This document shows positions 9,608 to 19,612 of a DNA stretch of 64,000 bases, piece by piece. Below the pieces are notes generated by a model. That model saw only the letters and a program-made list of their open reading frames with translations, did no database searches and was not told the DNA's origin. The position numbers were made by a program, and so were the translations under genes. Source of the DNA: JAKVBK01 sp022447275 (GTDB taxonomy: Bacteria; Pseudomonadota; Alphaproteobacteria; Rhodobacterales; Rhodobacteraceae); the NCBI GenBank assembly GCA_047125605.1, contig CP138932.1, positions 1,302,001 to 1,366,000 of the forward strand. Reading direction: 5' to 3'. Positions within the stretch are counted from its first letter, which is position 1; each line of letters opens with the position of its first letter.

Positions 9608-10597
9608 TCAGGCGTCAATATTGGCGAATTGCGTGCCCGCAGGCCCACCTTTGCCATTGGCCCCGGTGCTGCCGGTATCGCGCGCGACACCGAGATACAG
9701 CAGGATGGCCGAGGCCACGAACACGGAGGAATAGGTCCCGACGATCACGCCCCAGATCATCGCAAAGACAAAGCCGCGGATCACATCGCCGCCCAGCACA
9801 TAGAGCGACACAAGCGCGAGAAGCGTTGTGACAGATGTCATCACAGTTCGGCTCAGGGTCTCGTTGATGGAAATGCTGAGCACTTCTTTCAGAGGGGGCT
9901 TTTTGTACTTCCGCAGGTTTTCCCGCACCCGGTCAAACACGACCACCGTATCGTTGAGCGAATAGCCCACGATTGTCAGAAGAGCCGCGATGATCGACAG
10001 GTCAAACTGGATTTGCAGCAAGCTGAAGATGCCGATGGTCAAGACCACGTCATGGACCAGCGCCGCGACCGCCCCCAGCGAGAACTGCCATTCGAAGCGG
10101 GCCCAGATATAGGCCAGCACGGCAAGGATCGCGAGGCCCACCGCCGTCAGGGCGGATGTCACCAGTTCCGCCGATACCTCCGGCCCGACGCTTTCCACGC
10201 TGGGAAACGGCAAAACCATATTGGGATCAGCGGCCAGAAGCGCCTCGCCCACTGCGGCAATCACTTCGGGACTGACGGATTCTTCGCCCTTCTGGGCCTG
10301 AATCTTGATCGAGGCCACGTTCTGCTCGGGTCCGAAAGTGGGATCGAACACTTCCGTGATCGCCACATCGCCCAGCCCAAGCGGCGCGATCGCCGCGCGG
10401 TAGGCGCCCACATCCACGGGCGTGCTGCTTTCCGTCCGGATCGTGGTGCCGCCCAGGAAGTCGATCCCCAGGTTGAGGCCCTGCACAAAGAACAGCGCCA
10501 GCGACAGGATCATCGCCAGGATCGAGGCCCCGAAGGTGACCTTCCAGTACCGGAAGAAATCGTAGGATGTCTGGTCGGGAACAAGTTTCAAACGCAT
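9608..10597 (-). CDS. secF: Protein translocase subunit SecF
   Basis: 329-residue inner-membrane subunit that, with SecD, uses the proton gradient to pull proteins through SecYEG. Six helices; N-terminal LNLGIDFLGGTTIRTES signature, periplasmic P-domain, and the C-terminal RND-like core with IVGYSLNDTVVVFDRVREN containing the conserved Asp/Arg. It starts three bases after the secD stop, so the two are translated from one message. Confidence 0.97.
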   Translation of the reverse strand: MRLKLVPDQTSYDFFRYWKVTFGASILAMILSLALFFVQGLNLGIDFLGGTTIRTESSTPVDVGAYRAAIAPLGLGDVAITEVFDPTFGPEQNVASIKIQAQKGEESVSPEVIAAVGEALLAADPNMVLPFPSVESVGPEVSAELVTSALTAVGLAILAVLAYIWARFEWQFSLGAVAALVHDVVLTIGIFSLLQIQFDLSIIAALLTIVGYSLNDTVVVFDRVRENLRKYKKPPLKEVLSISINETLSRTVMTSVTTLLALVSLYVLGGDVIRGFVFAMIWGVIVGTYSSVFVASAILLYLGVARDTGSTGANGKGGPAGTQFANIDA

Positions 10598-10600
10598 GGG

Positions 10601-12265
10601 TCAGACCTCGATCGTCTTGGGGCGGCGGCGCTCAAACCAAATGACGACCAGCAGGCGCGTCACGAAGATGGCGGTAAAGACAGATGTCAGGATGCCGAGG
10701 CCCAGCGTGATGGAGAACCCGCGCACCGGGCCAGAGCCCAGCGCGAACAGGATCACCGCTGTGATGAAAGTAGTGATATTGGCGTCGATGATCGCCGACA
10801 GGGCCTTCTCATAGCCCAGCTCAATTGCCCGGCTTGGCCCCTTGGCGGTTTTCAACTCTTCGCGGATCCGCTCAAAGACCAGCACATTGGCGTCCACCGC
10901 CATGCCGATCGTCAAAACGATGCCGGCGATGCCGGGCAATGTGAGCGTCGCCCCGACGATCGACAGCAGGCCGAAGATCAATCCGATGTTGATGATCAGC
11001 GCCACATTGGCGAACAGACCGAACAGGCCGTAGCTCAGCGCCATGAACACCAGCACCAACGCAAACGCCACGATACAAGCGATCGTGCCCGCTTCGATGC
11101 TGTCCTGGCCCAACTCTGGGCCGATCGTACGCTCTTGCAGGAACACAAGCTCTGCAGGCAGCGAACCGGCCCGAAGCTGCACCGCAAGCTGGGTGCTTTC
11201 CTCGATGTCGAAATTGCCTGTGATGATGCCAGATCCACCGAGGATCGGCTCGTTGATGCGCGGGGCGCTGATAACTTCGCCGTCCAGCACAATCGCAAAT
11301 GGCGCCCCGACGTTTTCCTGCGTGTAATTGCCAAAGGCGCGTGCCCCTGACGGGTTGAACCGGAAAGAGACGGCCGGCTGCCCGTTTTGATCAAAGTCGG
11401 GCTGGCTATCGGTCAGGTCTTCCCCCGTGACAACCGGAACCCGTTCCAGCACGTAGTATGTGTCTTCGTTTTCCACATCGGGCAGGATGATGTTGCCGGG
11501 CCCGGGATTGGCATCCGGGTCAGATGTGATGGAGACAACAGGATGGAAGGACAGCAGCGCTGTCTTGCCGATCAGTTCCTTGAGTTCCTGCGCCGAGCCG
11601 AGGCCGGGCACCTGCACAAGGATACGGGTGGCGCCCTGACGCTGGATCGAGGGCTCGCGGGTGCCCGCCGCGTCAACACGGCGGCGAATGATCTCAAGCG
11701 CCTGCTGCACGGTGCGATCATCGGTGGCAGCCTTTTCCGCATCGGAAAGCTGCACCGTTAGGATCGGACCATCGGCTGACACTTCCAGATCCGTGGCCCC
11801 CGCCCCTGCGAGCGAGGCGACGGGGCGGGCTAGTGCCCGGACAGCCTCGAGCGCGGCAGGCATGCCGTCTTCGTTCTCGATGCGCACCTGCAAGACATCG
11901 CCGGGGCCCTCTGTCACGCGGCGAATGCCGCCGATCTCGCCGCGCACGGCGCGCAGGGCATCGCGCACATCAGGCCAGATCACATCCATGCGCTGCACAT
12001 AGACATCTTCAACCTGCACCTCTGCGAGCAGCGAGGCCCCGCCGCGCAGGTCAAGGCCAAGGTTCACGAGGGTGGCGGGCAGGATATCCGGCCAAACCGC
12101 GCGCTGGGCTTCCAACTCGGGTGTCGATCCCGTGGCTTCGATCGCCCGGACCGCATCCACATGGGTTTCAACCTTGGAATAGAACAGGTTTGGCATCGCG
12201 AATGCCAAGCCGACCAACACGGTCAGACATATCAAGACCCGGTTCATGAACGGGATTTGCAGCAT
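10601..12265 (-). CDS. secD: Protein translocase subunit SecD
   Basis: About 554 residues from ATG 12265 (MLQIPFMNRVLICL), chosen because SecD proteins begin this way; the frame remains open to 12322. First helix, LGLDLRGGASLLAEV signature, large periplasmic P1 domain, then the RND-like core with GIAGIVLTIGMAVDANVLVFERIREE, including the proton-relay Asp. It forms SecDF-YajC with its neighbours and drives late steps of Sec export. Confidence 0.96.
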   Translation of the reverse strand: MLQIPFMNRVLICLTVLVGLAFAMPNLFYSKVETHVDAVRAIEATGSTPELEAQRAVWPDILPATLVNLGLDLRGGASLLAEVQVEDVYVQRMDVIWPDVRDALRAVRGEIGGIRRVTEGPGDVLQVRIENEDGMPAALEAVRALARPVASLAGAGATDLEVSADGPILTVQLSDAEKAATDDRTVQQALEIIRRRVDAAGTREPSIQRQGATRILVQVPGLGSAQELKELIGKTALLSFHPVVSITSDPDANPGPGNIILPDVENEDTYYVLERVPVVTGEDLTDSQPDFDQNGQPAVSFRFNPSGARAFGNYTQENVGAPFAIVLDGEVISAPRINEPILGGSGIITGNFDIEESTQLAVQLRAGSLPAELVFLQERTIGPELGQDSIEAGTIACIVAFALVLVFMALSYGLFGLFANVALIINIGLIFGLLSIVGATLTLPGIAGIVLTIGMAVDANVLVFERIREELKTAKGPSRAIELGYEKALSAIIDANITTFITAVILFALGSGPVRGFSITLGLGILTSVFTAIFVTRLLVVIWFERRRPKTIEV

Positions 12266-12370
12266 GGGATCAGCCCTCGCCTCGGCCGGGGCACAAGGTG
12301 GCTCCCGCCCCTTGCGCAACAAAGATTGGCGCCGAAGGAGGAAGCCCCCCTTCGCACCAGACAGGTAGGA

Positions 12371-12661
12371 TCAGCTCTCGGCCGGTTCCGTCTTGGAAAT
12401 CACCGATGCGATCGTGGAGCGCACAACGCGCACACGGACGCCATCGGCAAGCTCCACTTCAACCTCGTCATCATCCTTGACCTTGGTCACCTTCCCGATG
12501 AGGCCACCTTGCGTGATCACCTGATCATTGCGGCGCAGCGCGTCGACCATCGCCTTATGCTGCTTCAGCTTTTGCTGCTGCGGGCGGATCAGCAGGAAAT
12601 ACATGATCAGGAAGATCAGGATCAGGGGGAGAAATTGGGCAAATGCACCACCAGCGTCCAT
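12371..12661 (-). CDS. yajC: Preprotein translocase subunit YajC
   Basis: 96 residues from ATG 12661, preceded by an RBS-like GAGGTG; an earlier in-frame start at 12724 gives a non-homologous extension. One membrane helix (about 8-26: FLPLILIFLIMYFLLIRP) followed by the conserved QQQKLKQHKAMVDALRRND and a small basic/acidic beta domain (VITQGGLIGKVTKV). Accessory subunit of SecDF. First gene of the export/cytochrome run on this strand. Confidence 0.94.
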   Translation of the reverse strand: MDAGGAFAQFLPLILIFLIMYFLLIRPQQQKLKQHKAMVDALRRNDQVITQGGLIGKVTKVKDDDEVEVELADGVRVRVVRSTIASVISKTEPAES

Positions 12662-12964
12662 CGGGCACCTCGTGTTCTTGAACGGCTTCGAATCGGGCGG
12701 GGGAGGCACCGGCAGCGCCTGCAAACCCCCACCAACTTGGCGCGCAACCTATGTGCGCGAACCCCCAAGCGCAAGGCGGCACACGTATGTCTTGAACAGA
12801 CACTTGCAGCCCGCCCGTGGTTGCGACCATTATCCCACGTCACCGGGCCCCCTTTGGCGCGCTGGCCCGCTCTACTTGCAACCCGGCACAGCGCCGCGCG
12901 CTGTTGCCTTTCGCCTTATCATAAAGCCCGAATATCCGGGCTGACCCCGCCGGAGAATGCTTAC
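12662..12964. other. Divergent intergenic region yajC / protease
   Basis: About 300 bases between the yajC start (minus) and the protease start (plus); it must hold promoters for both. A perfect six-base-pair hairpin AGCCCG/CGGGCT is at 12925-12942; on the minus strand it is followed by TTTAT. No RNA gene or further coding sequence was recognised. Confidence 0.5.
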
Positions 12965-13729
12965 ATGACCCTCCTTGCCGTTGCGCGGCGCATGTCTTTT
13001 CGCCATGTATTACTTGCGCTTACTGCTGGTTCAGGGTTGTGCGCTGCACAATCTGCGAAGGCGGAAGATGTGGTAATGCCGCTGGCAGAGCCCCGCCCGG
13101 TCGTTGTTCGGGATGCCCAGCGCAATGACTGGACGGCTGTGGGGCGCGTCAACATTACGGGATACCGGGTCTATTCCACCTGCTCAGGCGCGCTGATTGC
13201 CCCCGATCTGGTGCTGACCGCGGCCCATTGCGTGCATTTGCCCCGCTCAGGCACCCCCGCCAAGCCAGAACACCTGATCTTTGGCGCTGGTTGGAATCGC
13301 GGGCAGGTGGCCGATAGCGCCCGCGGCAAGGCGCTTGCGATCCATCCCGATTACAATGCAAGCCCGGGCAAACGGAAGATCACCGCCGCCGACGTGGCCT
13401 CTGACGTGGCCCTGATCCGGTTGGAGCGGCCGCTGCGCGGCATCCGTCCCCTGCCCCTGTCGGAGGAGCGCCCGGCCCGGCTGCTGACAATCGCGGGCTA
13501 CCCGACGCCCAAGGGCGAGGTTCTGTCGCTGGTGGAAAATTGCCCGCGCACCGGCATGCCCGGGCTTTTGTCCCTGCGCTGCGAAGTGCGCGCCGGGGCC
13601 TCTGGGGCACCCGTCTTGCAAAAGGGCCCCGAGGGCTGGAGCGTGGCCGGCACCCTATCGGCCCGCACCGATGGCTTTGCCTTTGCCGCCCCGGTCGACC
13701 CGAGCCTTGTGGCCGCCCTTGCCCCATAA
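12965..13729 (+). CDS. Secreted trypsin-like serine protease (family S1)
   Basis: 254 residues with an N-terminal signal peptide (cleavage probably after AQSAKA, about residue 33). Catalytic triad by motif: His88 in TAAHC, Asp147 in DVALIRL and Ser213 in GASGAP. The Ser loop differs from the chymotrypsin GDSGGP in two places, as in V8-like S1 subfamilies. Cysteines at C73/C89 can form the His-loop disulfide. Start chosen for GGAGA eight bases upstream; ATG 12992 is an alternative. Likely a periplasmic or exported peptidase of unknown substrate. Confidence 0.88.
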   Translation: MTLLAVARRMSFRHVLLALTAGSGLCAAQSAKAEDVVMPLAEPRPVVVRDAQRNDWTAVGRVNITGYRVYSTCSGALIAPDLVLTAAHCVHLPRSGTPAKPEHLIFGAGWNRGQVADSARGKALAIHPDYNASPGKRKITAADVASDVALIRLERPLRGIRPLPLSEERPARLLTIAGYPTPKGEVLSLVENCPRTGMPGLLSLRCEVRAGASGAPVLQKGPEGWSVAGTLSARTDGFAFAAPVDPSLVAALAP

Positions 13730-13828
13730 GCCACAGTTGCGGTCTTGCGCATTCTGCCCCTTCACGTCCGCGCGTTGCTGCGCCATAAGGGCCGCACTTT
13801 TTCAACCCTGATCCAAGGATGCAGACAG

Positions 13829-15127
13829 ATGCACGATATTCGCTTGATCCGCGAAGCACCCGAAGCTTTTGAAGCCGCGCTTATGCGCCGCGACCAGGGC
13901 TATGTCGGCGTTTCATCCCGGATCCTCGAGATCGACGCCGCGCGGCGGGCCCGGATCACGGCAGCGGAAACCGCACAGGCCGAGCAGAACAAGGCCTCCA
14001 AAAGTGTTGGGGCGGCAAAGGCCCAAGGGGATGAGGCCGAATTTCAGCGGCTGCGCGCCTTGGTAGCCGAGAAGAAGGCAGAAGTCGCCCGTCTGAAGGA
14101 TGAGGCCGCAGCTGAGGATGTGCATCTGCACGAATTGTTGATGGGTCTGCCCAACCGGCCCCATGACGACGTGCCCGATGGCAAGGACGAAGAGGACAAT
14201 GTCGAAATCCATCGCTGGGGCACGCCTACCCGTTTCGACTTTGCCCCCAAGGAGCATTACGATCTTGCCGCCGTTAAACCGGGCATGGATTTCGAGACCG
14301 CCGCGAAATTGTCAGGCGCGCGCTTCGTGGTGTTGCGCGGAGCGGTCGCGCGGCTGCACCGCGCGCTCGCCCAGTTCATGCTCGACACCCATATCAACGT
14401 CCATGGGCTTGAGGAAACGAACACGCCAGTGCTGGTGCGCGAAGAAAGCATGATTGGCACCGGGCAATTGCCCAAGTTCGCCGAAGACAGCTATCAGACC
14501 CGCGATGGCTGGTGGTTGATCCCCACATCTGAAGTCACGCTCACCAATACGGTGGCGGGCGATATCTTGGAGGCGGCCGCGTTGCCCCGCCGGATGACCG
14601 CCCATTCCCTGTGTTTCCGCTCGGAGGCGGGAAGCGCGGGGCGCGATACGGCCGGCATGTTGCGCCAGCACCAGTTTGAGAAGGTCGAAATGGTGTCTGT
14701 GACCCATCCCGATCACAGCCGTGCGGAACTCGACCGGATGACGGAATGTGCTCAGGCCATCCTGGAAAAGCTTGGTCTCGCCTATCGCACTGTGGTGCTG
14801 TGCGCGGGAGACATGGGCGCGGGGGCCCGGCGCACCCATGATATCGAGGTTTGGCTGCCCGGGCAGAACAGCTACCGCGAGATCTCGTCCTGCTCGGTCT
14901 GCGGGGATTATCAGGCGCGCCGCATGAACGCACGCTTCCGCCCCGCAGAAGGTGGCAAGCCAGAATTCGTGCATACGCTGAACGGGTCGGGCTTGGCCGT
15001 TGGGCGCTGCTTGATCGCCGTTTTGGAAAACGGACAGCAGAGCGATGGCTCTATCCTTTTGCCAGAGGCCTTGCATCCCTATCTGGGGGGCATGGGCAAG
15101 ATCGATGCCACTGGGGCGCTTGCCTAG
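13829..15127 (+). CDS. serS: Serine--tRNA ligase
   Basis: 432-residue class II aminoacyl-tRNA synthetase charging tRNA-Ser. An N-terminal coiled-coil arm (about residues 1-110) binds the tRNA. The catalytic core contains motif 2 (FRSEAGSAGRDTAGMLRQHQF) with its conserved Arg and Glu, and motif 3 ending in GSGLAVGRCLIAVLE. Start at ATG 13829 (MHDIRLIREAPE) follows homologues; the frame is open 84 bases further upstream. A strong intrinsic terminator follows. Confidence 0.97.
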   Translation: MHDIRLIREAPEAFEAALMRRDQGYVGVSSRILEIDAARRARITAAETAQAEQNKASKSVGAAKAQGDEAEFQRLRALVAEKKAEVARLKDEAAAEDVHLHELLMGLPNRPHDDVPDGKDEEDNVEIHRWGTPTRFDFAPKEHYDLAAVKPGMDFETAAKLSGARFVVLRGAVARLHRALAQFMLDTHINVHGLEETNTPVLVREESMIGTGQLPKFAEDSYQTRDGWWLIPTSEVTLTNTVAGDILEAAALPRRMTAHSLCFRSEAGSAGRDTAGMLRQHQFEKVEMVSVTHPDHSRAELDRMTECAQAILEKLGLAYRTVVLCAGDMGAGARRTHDIEVWLPGQNSYREISSCSVCGDYQARRMNARFRPAEGGKPEFVHTLNGSGLAVGRCLIAVLENGQQSDGSILLPEALHPYLGGMGKIDATGALA

Positions 15128-15160
15128 GCCGGCGCGGCCGCTCTGGCGGATTTGAAACGG

Positions 15161-15198
15161 GCCTGTCCTGCGTATCCCGCAGGGCAGGCTTTTTTTTT
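15161..15198 (+). terminator. Intrinsic terminator of serS
   Basis: A 12-bp stem (GCCTGTCCTGCG with CGCAGGGCAGGC, one G-T wobble) around a five-base loop, followed by nine T. It lies 33 bases after the serS stop. Confidence 0.95.
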
Positions 15199-15291
15199 GT
15201 GGCGTCTTGAAGGGGCGCTGCCCCCGCGCACAGGCGTGCGCGCCCCCGGAGTATTTTTGCCAAGATGATCGAGGCCGCTGGTTTTGCGGGA

Positions 15292-16467
15292 TCAGGGGCG
15301 GTGCGTTGGCGCTCTGTCTTGGATCTCTCTGAGGCTTTGGCCATCCAGAAGCAGCTTGCGCAGGGCACCAGGCCGGTAATCCGGGCGGTCCTTGATGCGG
15401 GCCAAGGTCGTCTCGTGCAGATCATCGATTGCGCCAATGGCCGGCCCGTTGCGGACCCAGCGCAGGAGGCCCGTTAGATCAAAACCTTTGGATGTGTTGT
15501 GCAATGGCCCGAGATGGGCGTCCGGCTCAGGCTGGAGGCTCTCTGGCAGATCGATGGGCAGGCCGGCTTCAATGGCGCCCTGCACGATCCACGCCAAAAC
15601 GGCATTGCTGAGGGCCCGTTCCGCGCCAGAGCCGCCCAGTTTGCCGTGGGCGCCGGGGAACCAGAGTTGCTGGTATGGGTTTGCGCCCGAAGCGCTTGGG
15701 CCCTTGAGCCTGTTCAGGTGGGCCAGATTTGCCCACAGCGTCGGGCTGTAGAGAATGCGGGTTTCATCAATCGCCACCGCATGTCGCCCGGCATAGACCG
15801 AGCGTGACAACTGGTGATCGTGAAACCCATGGCCGCCGGAAACGGCCCGGAACTGTCCCAAAACACCGGGCACGCCATGGGCGCCAACCGTGTCAAACAC
15901 CCCGAGATAGTCGATGCCGAGCGCGGTGCCCGGCGCCATTCCATTGGCGCAGCGCCACTCCCGTTCCTCTGCGCTGGTATAATAGAGCGGCGCGACCCGG
16001 GCCCTGAACATGTGACTTTGCGGGCTGGACGGGTGCGTGATGGCCGCCCGGTTGCGGTACCACGCCATCGCGGCGTCGATATCGTCTGAGTGGCTTACGA
16101 TCCCGGCAGATCGGATCAGCCCCGCCAGCGAGCGGGCGGTGTAGGCCCCCCTTGAGAAGCCAAAGATGAAGAGCTTGTCGCCGGGGCGGTACGTGTCGAC
16201 CAAGAACTGATAGCATTCACGGATATCAGCCGTGAGACCGCGGCCCAGAGCGCCCCCGCGAAACTTGTCGAGCAGTTTCCAGATCCCTTTGAGCCCGTCA
16301 TTGGCCCCGACGCCTGCCTGGTACCATGTGCGCTGTTCCGCACGCCCCTGCTGCCCTTGCGCCTCTTGCACGACTTCTTCGAGGCGCGCCACAGAGGTGT
16401 CGTTCTCGGTACGATCCCGATTGTTCCAGGTGCCGTCACAAAAAACGGCTATGTTGCGTGCGCTCAT
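15292..16467 (-). CDS. DUF2235 alpha/beta-hydrolase family protein
   Basis: About 391 residues with the DUF2235 pattern: FCDGTWNNRD at the N-terminus and the nucleophile elbow GFSRGAYTAR. Conserved downstream blocks are FDTVGAHGVPG, DHQLSRSV and WFPGAHGKLGG. Some members are type VI secretion phospholipase effectors (Tle1), but no secretion genes, VgrG or immunity gene are near and there is no signal peptide. A cytoplasmic esterase or lipase of unknown substrate is the safer reading. ATG 16467 is preferred by homology; ATG 16542 is an in-frame alternative. It follows der by about 90 bases. Confidence 0.82.
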   Translation of the reverse strand: MSARNIAVFCDGTWNNRDRTENDTSVARLEEVVQEAQGQQGRAEQRTWYQAGVGANDGLKGIWKLLDKFRGGALGRGLTADIRECYQFLVDTYRPGDKLFIFGFSRGAYTARSLAGLIRSAGIVSHSDDIDAAMAWYRNRAAITHPSSPQSHMFRARVAPLYYTSAEEREWRCANGMAPGTALGIDYLGVFDTVGAHGVPGVLGQFRAVSGGHGFHDHQLSRSVYAGRHAVAIDETRILYSPTLWANLAHLNRLKGPSASGANPYQQLWFPGAHGKLGGSGAERALSNAVLAWIVQGAIEAGLPIDLPESLQPEPDAHLGPLHNTSKGFDLTGLLRWVRNGPAIGAIDDLHETTLARIKDRPDYRPGALRKLLLDGQSLREIQDRAPTHRP

Positions 16468-16554
16468 CCTGCCCGTGCTCTGGCTGTTGGTGGGGGTTAT
16501 CCAGCCCGGCGCGGCAGGTCTGCCCGGCAGCAGCCGTGCCATGCCGCAGCCCTA

Positions 16555-18036
16555 TCAGCTGCCATGGGGCTTTTTGCCGAGATGCTTGCGCAAGCGCGAC
16601 GGGGTGGATTTCTTGCGGTTCTTATACGGGTTTTTGTCCGCCTGTGACCGGAAGGTAAAGCGGATCGGGGTGCCCGGCATATCGAAATCCTCGCGCAGAC
16701 CATTGACCAGGTAACGCTTATAGGCATCCGACAGCTTGTCAGGGTGCGAACACATGGCAACGAAGCCCGGCGGGCGGGTTTTGGCCTGGGTCATGTAACG
16801 CAGCTTGATGCGGCGCCCGCCCGGTGCGGGGGGCGGGTGGGCCTCCAACATACCGGTGAGCCACTGGTTCAGCTTGGCGGTGGTCACCCTGCGGTTCCAC
16901 ACGTCATGGGCGCGCAGGATGGCCGCATGAAGCCTGTCCAGCCCGCGCCCGGTTTTCGCGGAAACCGTGATGAGAGGCGCGCCGCGCAACTGAGGCAAAA
17001 GGCGCTCGAACGCTTCTTTCAGCCCCGCCAGCTTTGCTTGCTTTTCATCCTCGAGATCCCATTTGTTGACGGCCACCACAACGGCCCGGCCTTCCCGCTC
17101 CGCCAGGTCCGCAATCCGGAGGTCCTGTTGCTCAAAGGGGATGGCCGCATCCAGCAACACGACAACGACTTCGGCGAATTTTACGGCGCGCAGCCCGTCC
17201 GATACCGAGAGCTTTTCCAGCTTCTCCTGAACGCGGGCTTTCTTGCGCATACCGGCCGTGTCGAAGATCTTGACCGGGGTACCCGCCCAATCGATCTGCA
17301 GTGAGATCGCGTCGCGGGTGATGCCCGCCTCGGGACCTGTCAGCAGGCGGTCTTCGCCGAGGATCTTGTTGATCAGGGTGGATTTGCCCGCATTGGGGCG
17401 ACCAACGACAGCAACCTGCAGAGGCTTGTCGGGTGTAATGAGGGCTGCCGCTGAGACGGTATCGCCGTCTTCCTCGCCGTCGAATTCTTCGTCGACATCG
17501 ACATCCGTGACAGGTGCAGTTTCTGCTGCCTGCGCTTCGGCGGCCTCGATCAACGGCGACAGGACAACGGCCAGTTCGCCCATCCCCTCGCCATGTTCGG
17601 CAGACAGGCCAATGACGTCGCCGAGGCCCAGCCCATAGGCCTCCATCATACCTGCTTCGCCAGCGCGTCCTTCGGCTTTATTGGCTGCGAGGATCACATG
17701 AGCCGAGCGGCGACGCAGAATATCGGCGAACACCTCATCGGTGGGGGTAATCCCGGTGCGGGCATCGACCATGAAGAGGCAGGCATCTGCCATATCCACG
17801 GCGCGCTCCGTCAGGCGGCGCATGCGGCCTTGCAAACTGTCATCGGTGGCTTCTTCAAGCCCTGCTGTGTCGATGATCGTGAAACGCAGATCACCAAGGC
17901 GCGCCTGCCCTTCGCGCAAATCGCGGGTCACACCGGGTTGGTCATCGACCAGCGCGAGGCGTTTGCCAACAAGGCGGTTGAACAAGGTGGACTTGCCCAC
18001 ATTGGGCCGGCCCACGATGGCGAGTGTGAAGCTCAT
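16555..18036 (-). CDS. der: Ribosome-assembly GTPase Der (EngA)
   Basis: 493-residue tandem-GTPase required for 50S subunit maturation. The first G domain has GRPNVGKST, DTAGLEE and NKAEG; the second has GRPNAGKST, DTAGMRKK and NKWDLED; the C-terminal KH-like domain ends in IRFTFRSQADKNPYKNRKK. An acidic linker (about residues 168-190, VDVDEEFDGEEDGD) joins the G domains. It is last of the yfgM-bamB-der run, the same order as in E. coli. Confidence 0.97.
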   Translation of the reverse strand: MSFTLAIVGRPNVGKSTLFNRLVGKRLALVDDQPGVTRDLREGQARLGDLRFTIIDTAGLEEATDDSLQGRMRRLTERAVDMADACLFMVDARTGITPTDEVFADILRRRSAHVILAANKAEGRAGEAGMMEAYGLGLGDVIGLSAEHGEGMGELAVVLSPLIEAAEAQAAETAPVTDVDVDEEFDGEEDGDTVSAAALITPDKPLQVAVVGRPNAGKSTLINKILGEDRLLTGPEAGITRDAISLQIDWAGTPVKIFDTAGMRKKARVQEKLEKLSVSDGLRAVKFAEVVVVLLDAAIPFEQQDLRIADLAEREGRAVVVAVNKWDLEDEKQAKLAGLKEAFERLLPQLRGAPLITVSAKTGRGLDRLHAAILRAHDVWNRRVTTAKLNQWLTGMLEAHPPPAPGGRRIKLRYMTQAKTRPPGFVAMCSHPDKLSDAYKRYLVNGLREDFDMPGTPIRFTFRSQADKNPYKNRKKSTPSRLRKHLGKKPHGS

Positions 18037-18093
18037 CGGGCGTGATCCTGTCAGGGCCCGGGCGCGCGACCTGAATGGCCGGCGGCGCGGGGC

Positions 18094-19497
18094 TCAGCGA
18101 AAGGCGTGCATCTGCCCGTTGCCAGACAGAATGTAAAGGGTGCCATTGGCAACGGCAGGCATACTGGCCGCACCGCCGGGCAATTTGGTTTCATAGCGCA
18201 GGCTGCCATCCTCGGGCGAGAAGAAACGCAAGCTGCCATCATCAGAGCCTACGACCAATTGCCCGCCAGCCAGAATGGGCCCGAAATGCGACGTCACAGA
18301 TTTCAGTCTGCGGACAGAGCCTCTGCGATAATAAGGCAGATCAACCGTCCAGATCACCTCGCCAGTGGCATCGTCCAGACGAACAAGCTGGCCTTGGTCA
18401 GACACGATAAAAACGGACCCGCCGACGGGTAGGCCCGGTGAATATGCGCCATCAGTGGCGGTCCAGATACGTTCGCCAGTTGCCTGATCCAGCTTGGCAA
18501 ACCGCCCGGATTGGGTGGCAGCATAGACCGCGCCATTGCGGATCACCGGGTCGCCGGTGATGTCGCTGATGCCCGCATAGGCAAAGCCGCGCCGCTGCCC
18601 CGCAAGGGAGGCGGCCCAAACCCGCACGCCCTCGGGGCGCGCGGCAATCAATTCAGAGACACCGGAGGGGAACACAACAGTATCGCCCTGCGCGGCAGGC
18701 CCTGCCCCGGTAATCATTGTGCTGTTGGAGGGCGCGCCATTGACGCTCCAAGCCAAGCGGCCATTGGCCGTGCGCACTGCGGCGATCGTGTTGTCACGCG
18801 CGGTGACGTAGACAAGATCACCATTTACGGTCGGTGCGCCCGTGATCGGCGCATCAAAGCGCTGCTCCCATCGTACAGATCCGTCAGCGGCGTCCAGCGC
18901 TGTCAAACGGCCAAAACCGGTGGTCACATAAAGGGCGCCGTCGCCATAGGACAAGCCACCGCCCGACGCATCGGAATTGCGATCCGAGGCAGGCGTCAGG
19001 TCGGCACGCCACAGCACGTCACCGGCTAGGGACATCGCCGTCACCCCGGCTTGGGAATCAAGCGCAAACACCCGGTCGCCCGCGATCACCGGGTCAGACG
19101 AAATCCGATACTTGCGGGAATTGCCGTTGCCAATTCTGGTACTCCAGACGCGCGCAGGCGCGGCGCCGAGCTGCAAATGGCCTGCATAATGGCTGGCATC
19201 GCCGCCCCGGTGCGTCCAGCTCGAGCGATTGGTGGCCGCCGGCAGAGAAATCGGAACGGAAACATCCTCAGAGGCCTCGCGGCGCAGCGACAAAAGCGGA
19301 TCTGGCGCCTCGACCGTTTCCTGCGAGGCTGCCAACACCTCTTCTTCCGTCAGCGCGCCTGCATCGGCCGGAAAGGCTTCCGAGAGGGGGACACGCGTTC
19401 CAAATCGTTCGCCGGCCAGAATTTCTTCCTGTCGGCTGCACCCAGCGATGGTCAGTGTGACCATCAGCCCAGTGATCCAGATGGCAGATGCTTTCAC
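18094..19497 (-). CDS. bamB: Outer-membrane assembly lipoprotein BamB (PQQ-repeat beta-propeller)
   Basis: 467 residues from a GTG at 19495-19497, chosen because it gives a clean lipoprotein signal (LTIAGC, lipidated Cys20) and has GAGGAG six bases upstream. The rest is a beta-propeller of PQQ-like repeats with the A/G-x-D/N-x-x-G-x-x-x-W pattern repeated (for example ALDAADGSVRWEQRF, KLDQATGERIWTAT, RLDDATGEVIWTVD). BamB supports delivery of outer-membrane proteins to BamA. Position between yfgM-like and der matches E. coli. The frame is also open to 19587, which would destroy the lipoprotein signal. Confidence 0.9.
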   Translation of the reverse strand: MKASAIWITGLMVTLTIAGCSRQEEILAGERFGTRVPLSEAFPADAGALTEEEVLAASQETVEAPDPLLSLRREASEDVSVPISLPAATNRSSWTHRGGDASHYAGHLQLGAAPARVWSTRIGNGNSRKYRISSDPVIAGDRVFALDSQAGVTAMSLAGDVLWRADLTPASDRNSDASGGGLSYGDGALYVTTGFGRLTALDAADGSVRWEQRFDAPITGAPTVNGDLVYVTARDNTIAAVRTANGRLAWSVNGAPSNSTMITGAGPAAQGDTVVFPSGVSELIAARPEGVRVWAASLAGQRRGFAYAGISDITGDPVIRNGAVYAATQSGRFAKLDQATGERIWTATDGAYSPGLPVGGSVFIVSDQGQLVRLDDATGEVIWTVDLPYYRRGSVRRLKSVTSHFGPILAGGQLVVGSDDGSLRFFSPEDGSLRYETKLPGGAASMPAVANGTLYILSGNGQMHAFR

Positions 19498-19612
19498 GTC
19501 CTGCTCCTCGTACCGCCCTTTGTTCTTTTGCGCCCCCCGGGGGGCTGCAAAGCGGCCCGTTGCCTGCCAGTGTCCTGGCAATGACATACGCCGCCTGTGC
19601 CTGTTCTAGGGC

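Noticed and set aside
15292..16467. DUF2235 protein as a type VI secretion lipase effector (Tle1)
   Set aside because: No VgrG, PAAR, immunity gene or secretion apparatus is nearby, and DUF2235 proteins also occur widely outside such systems.
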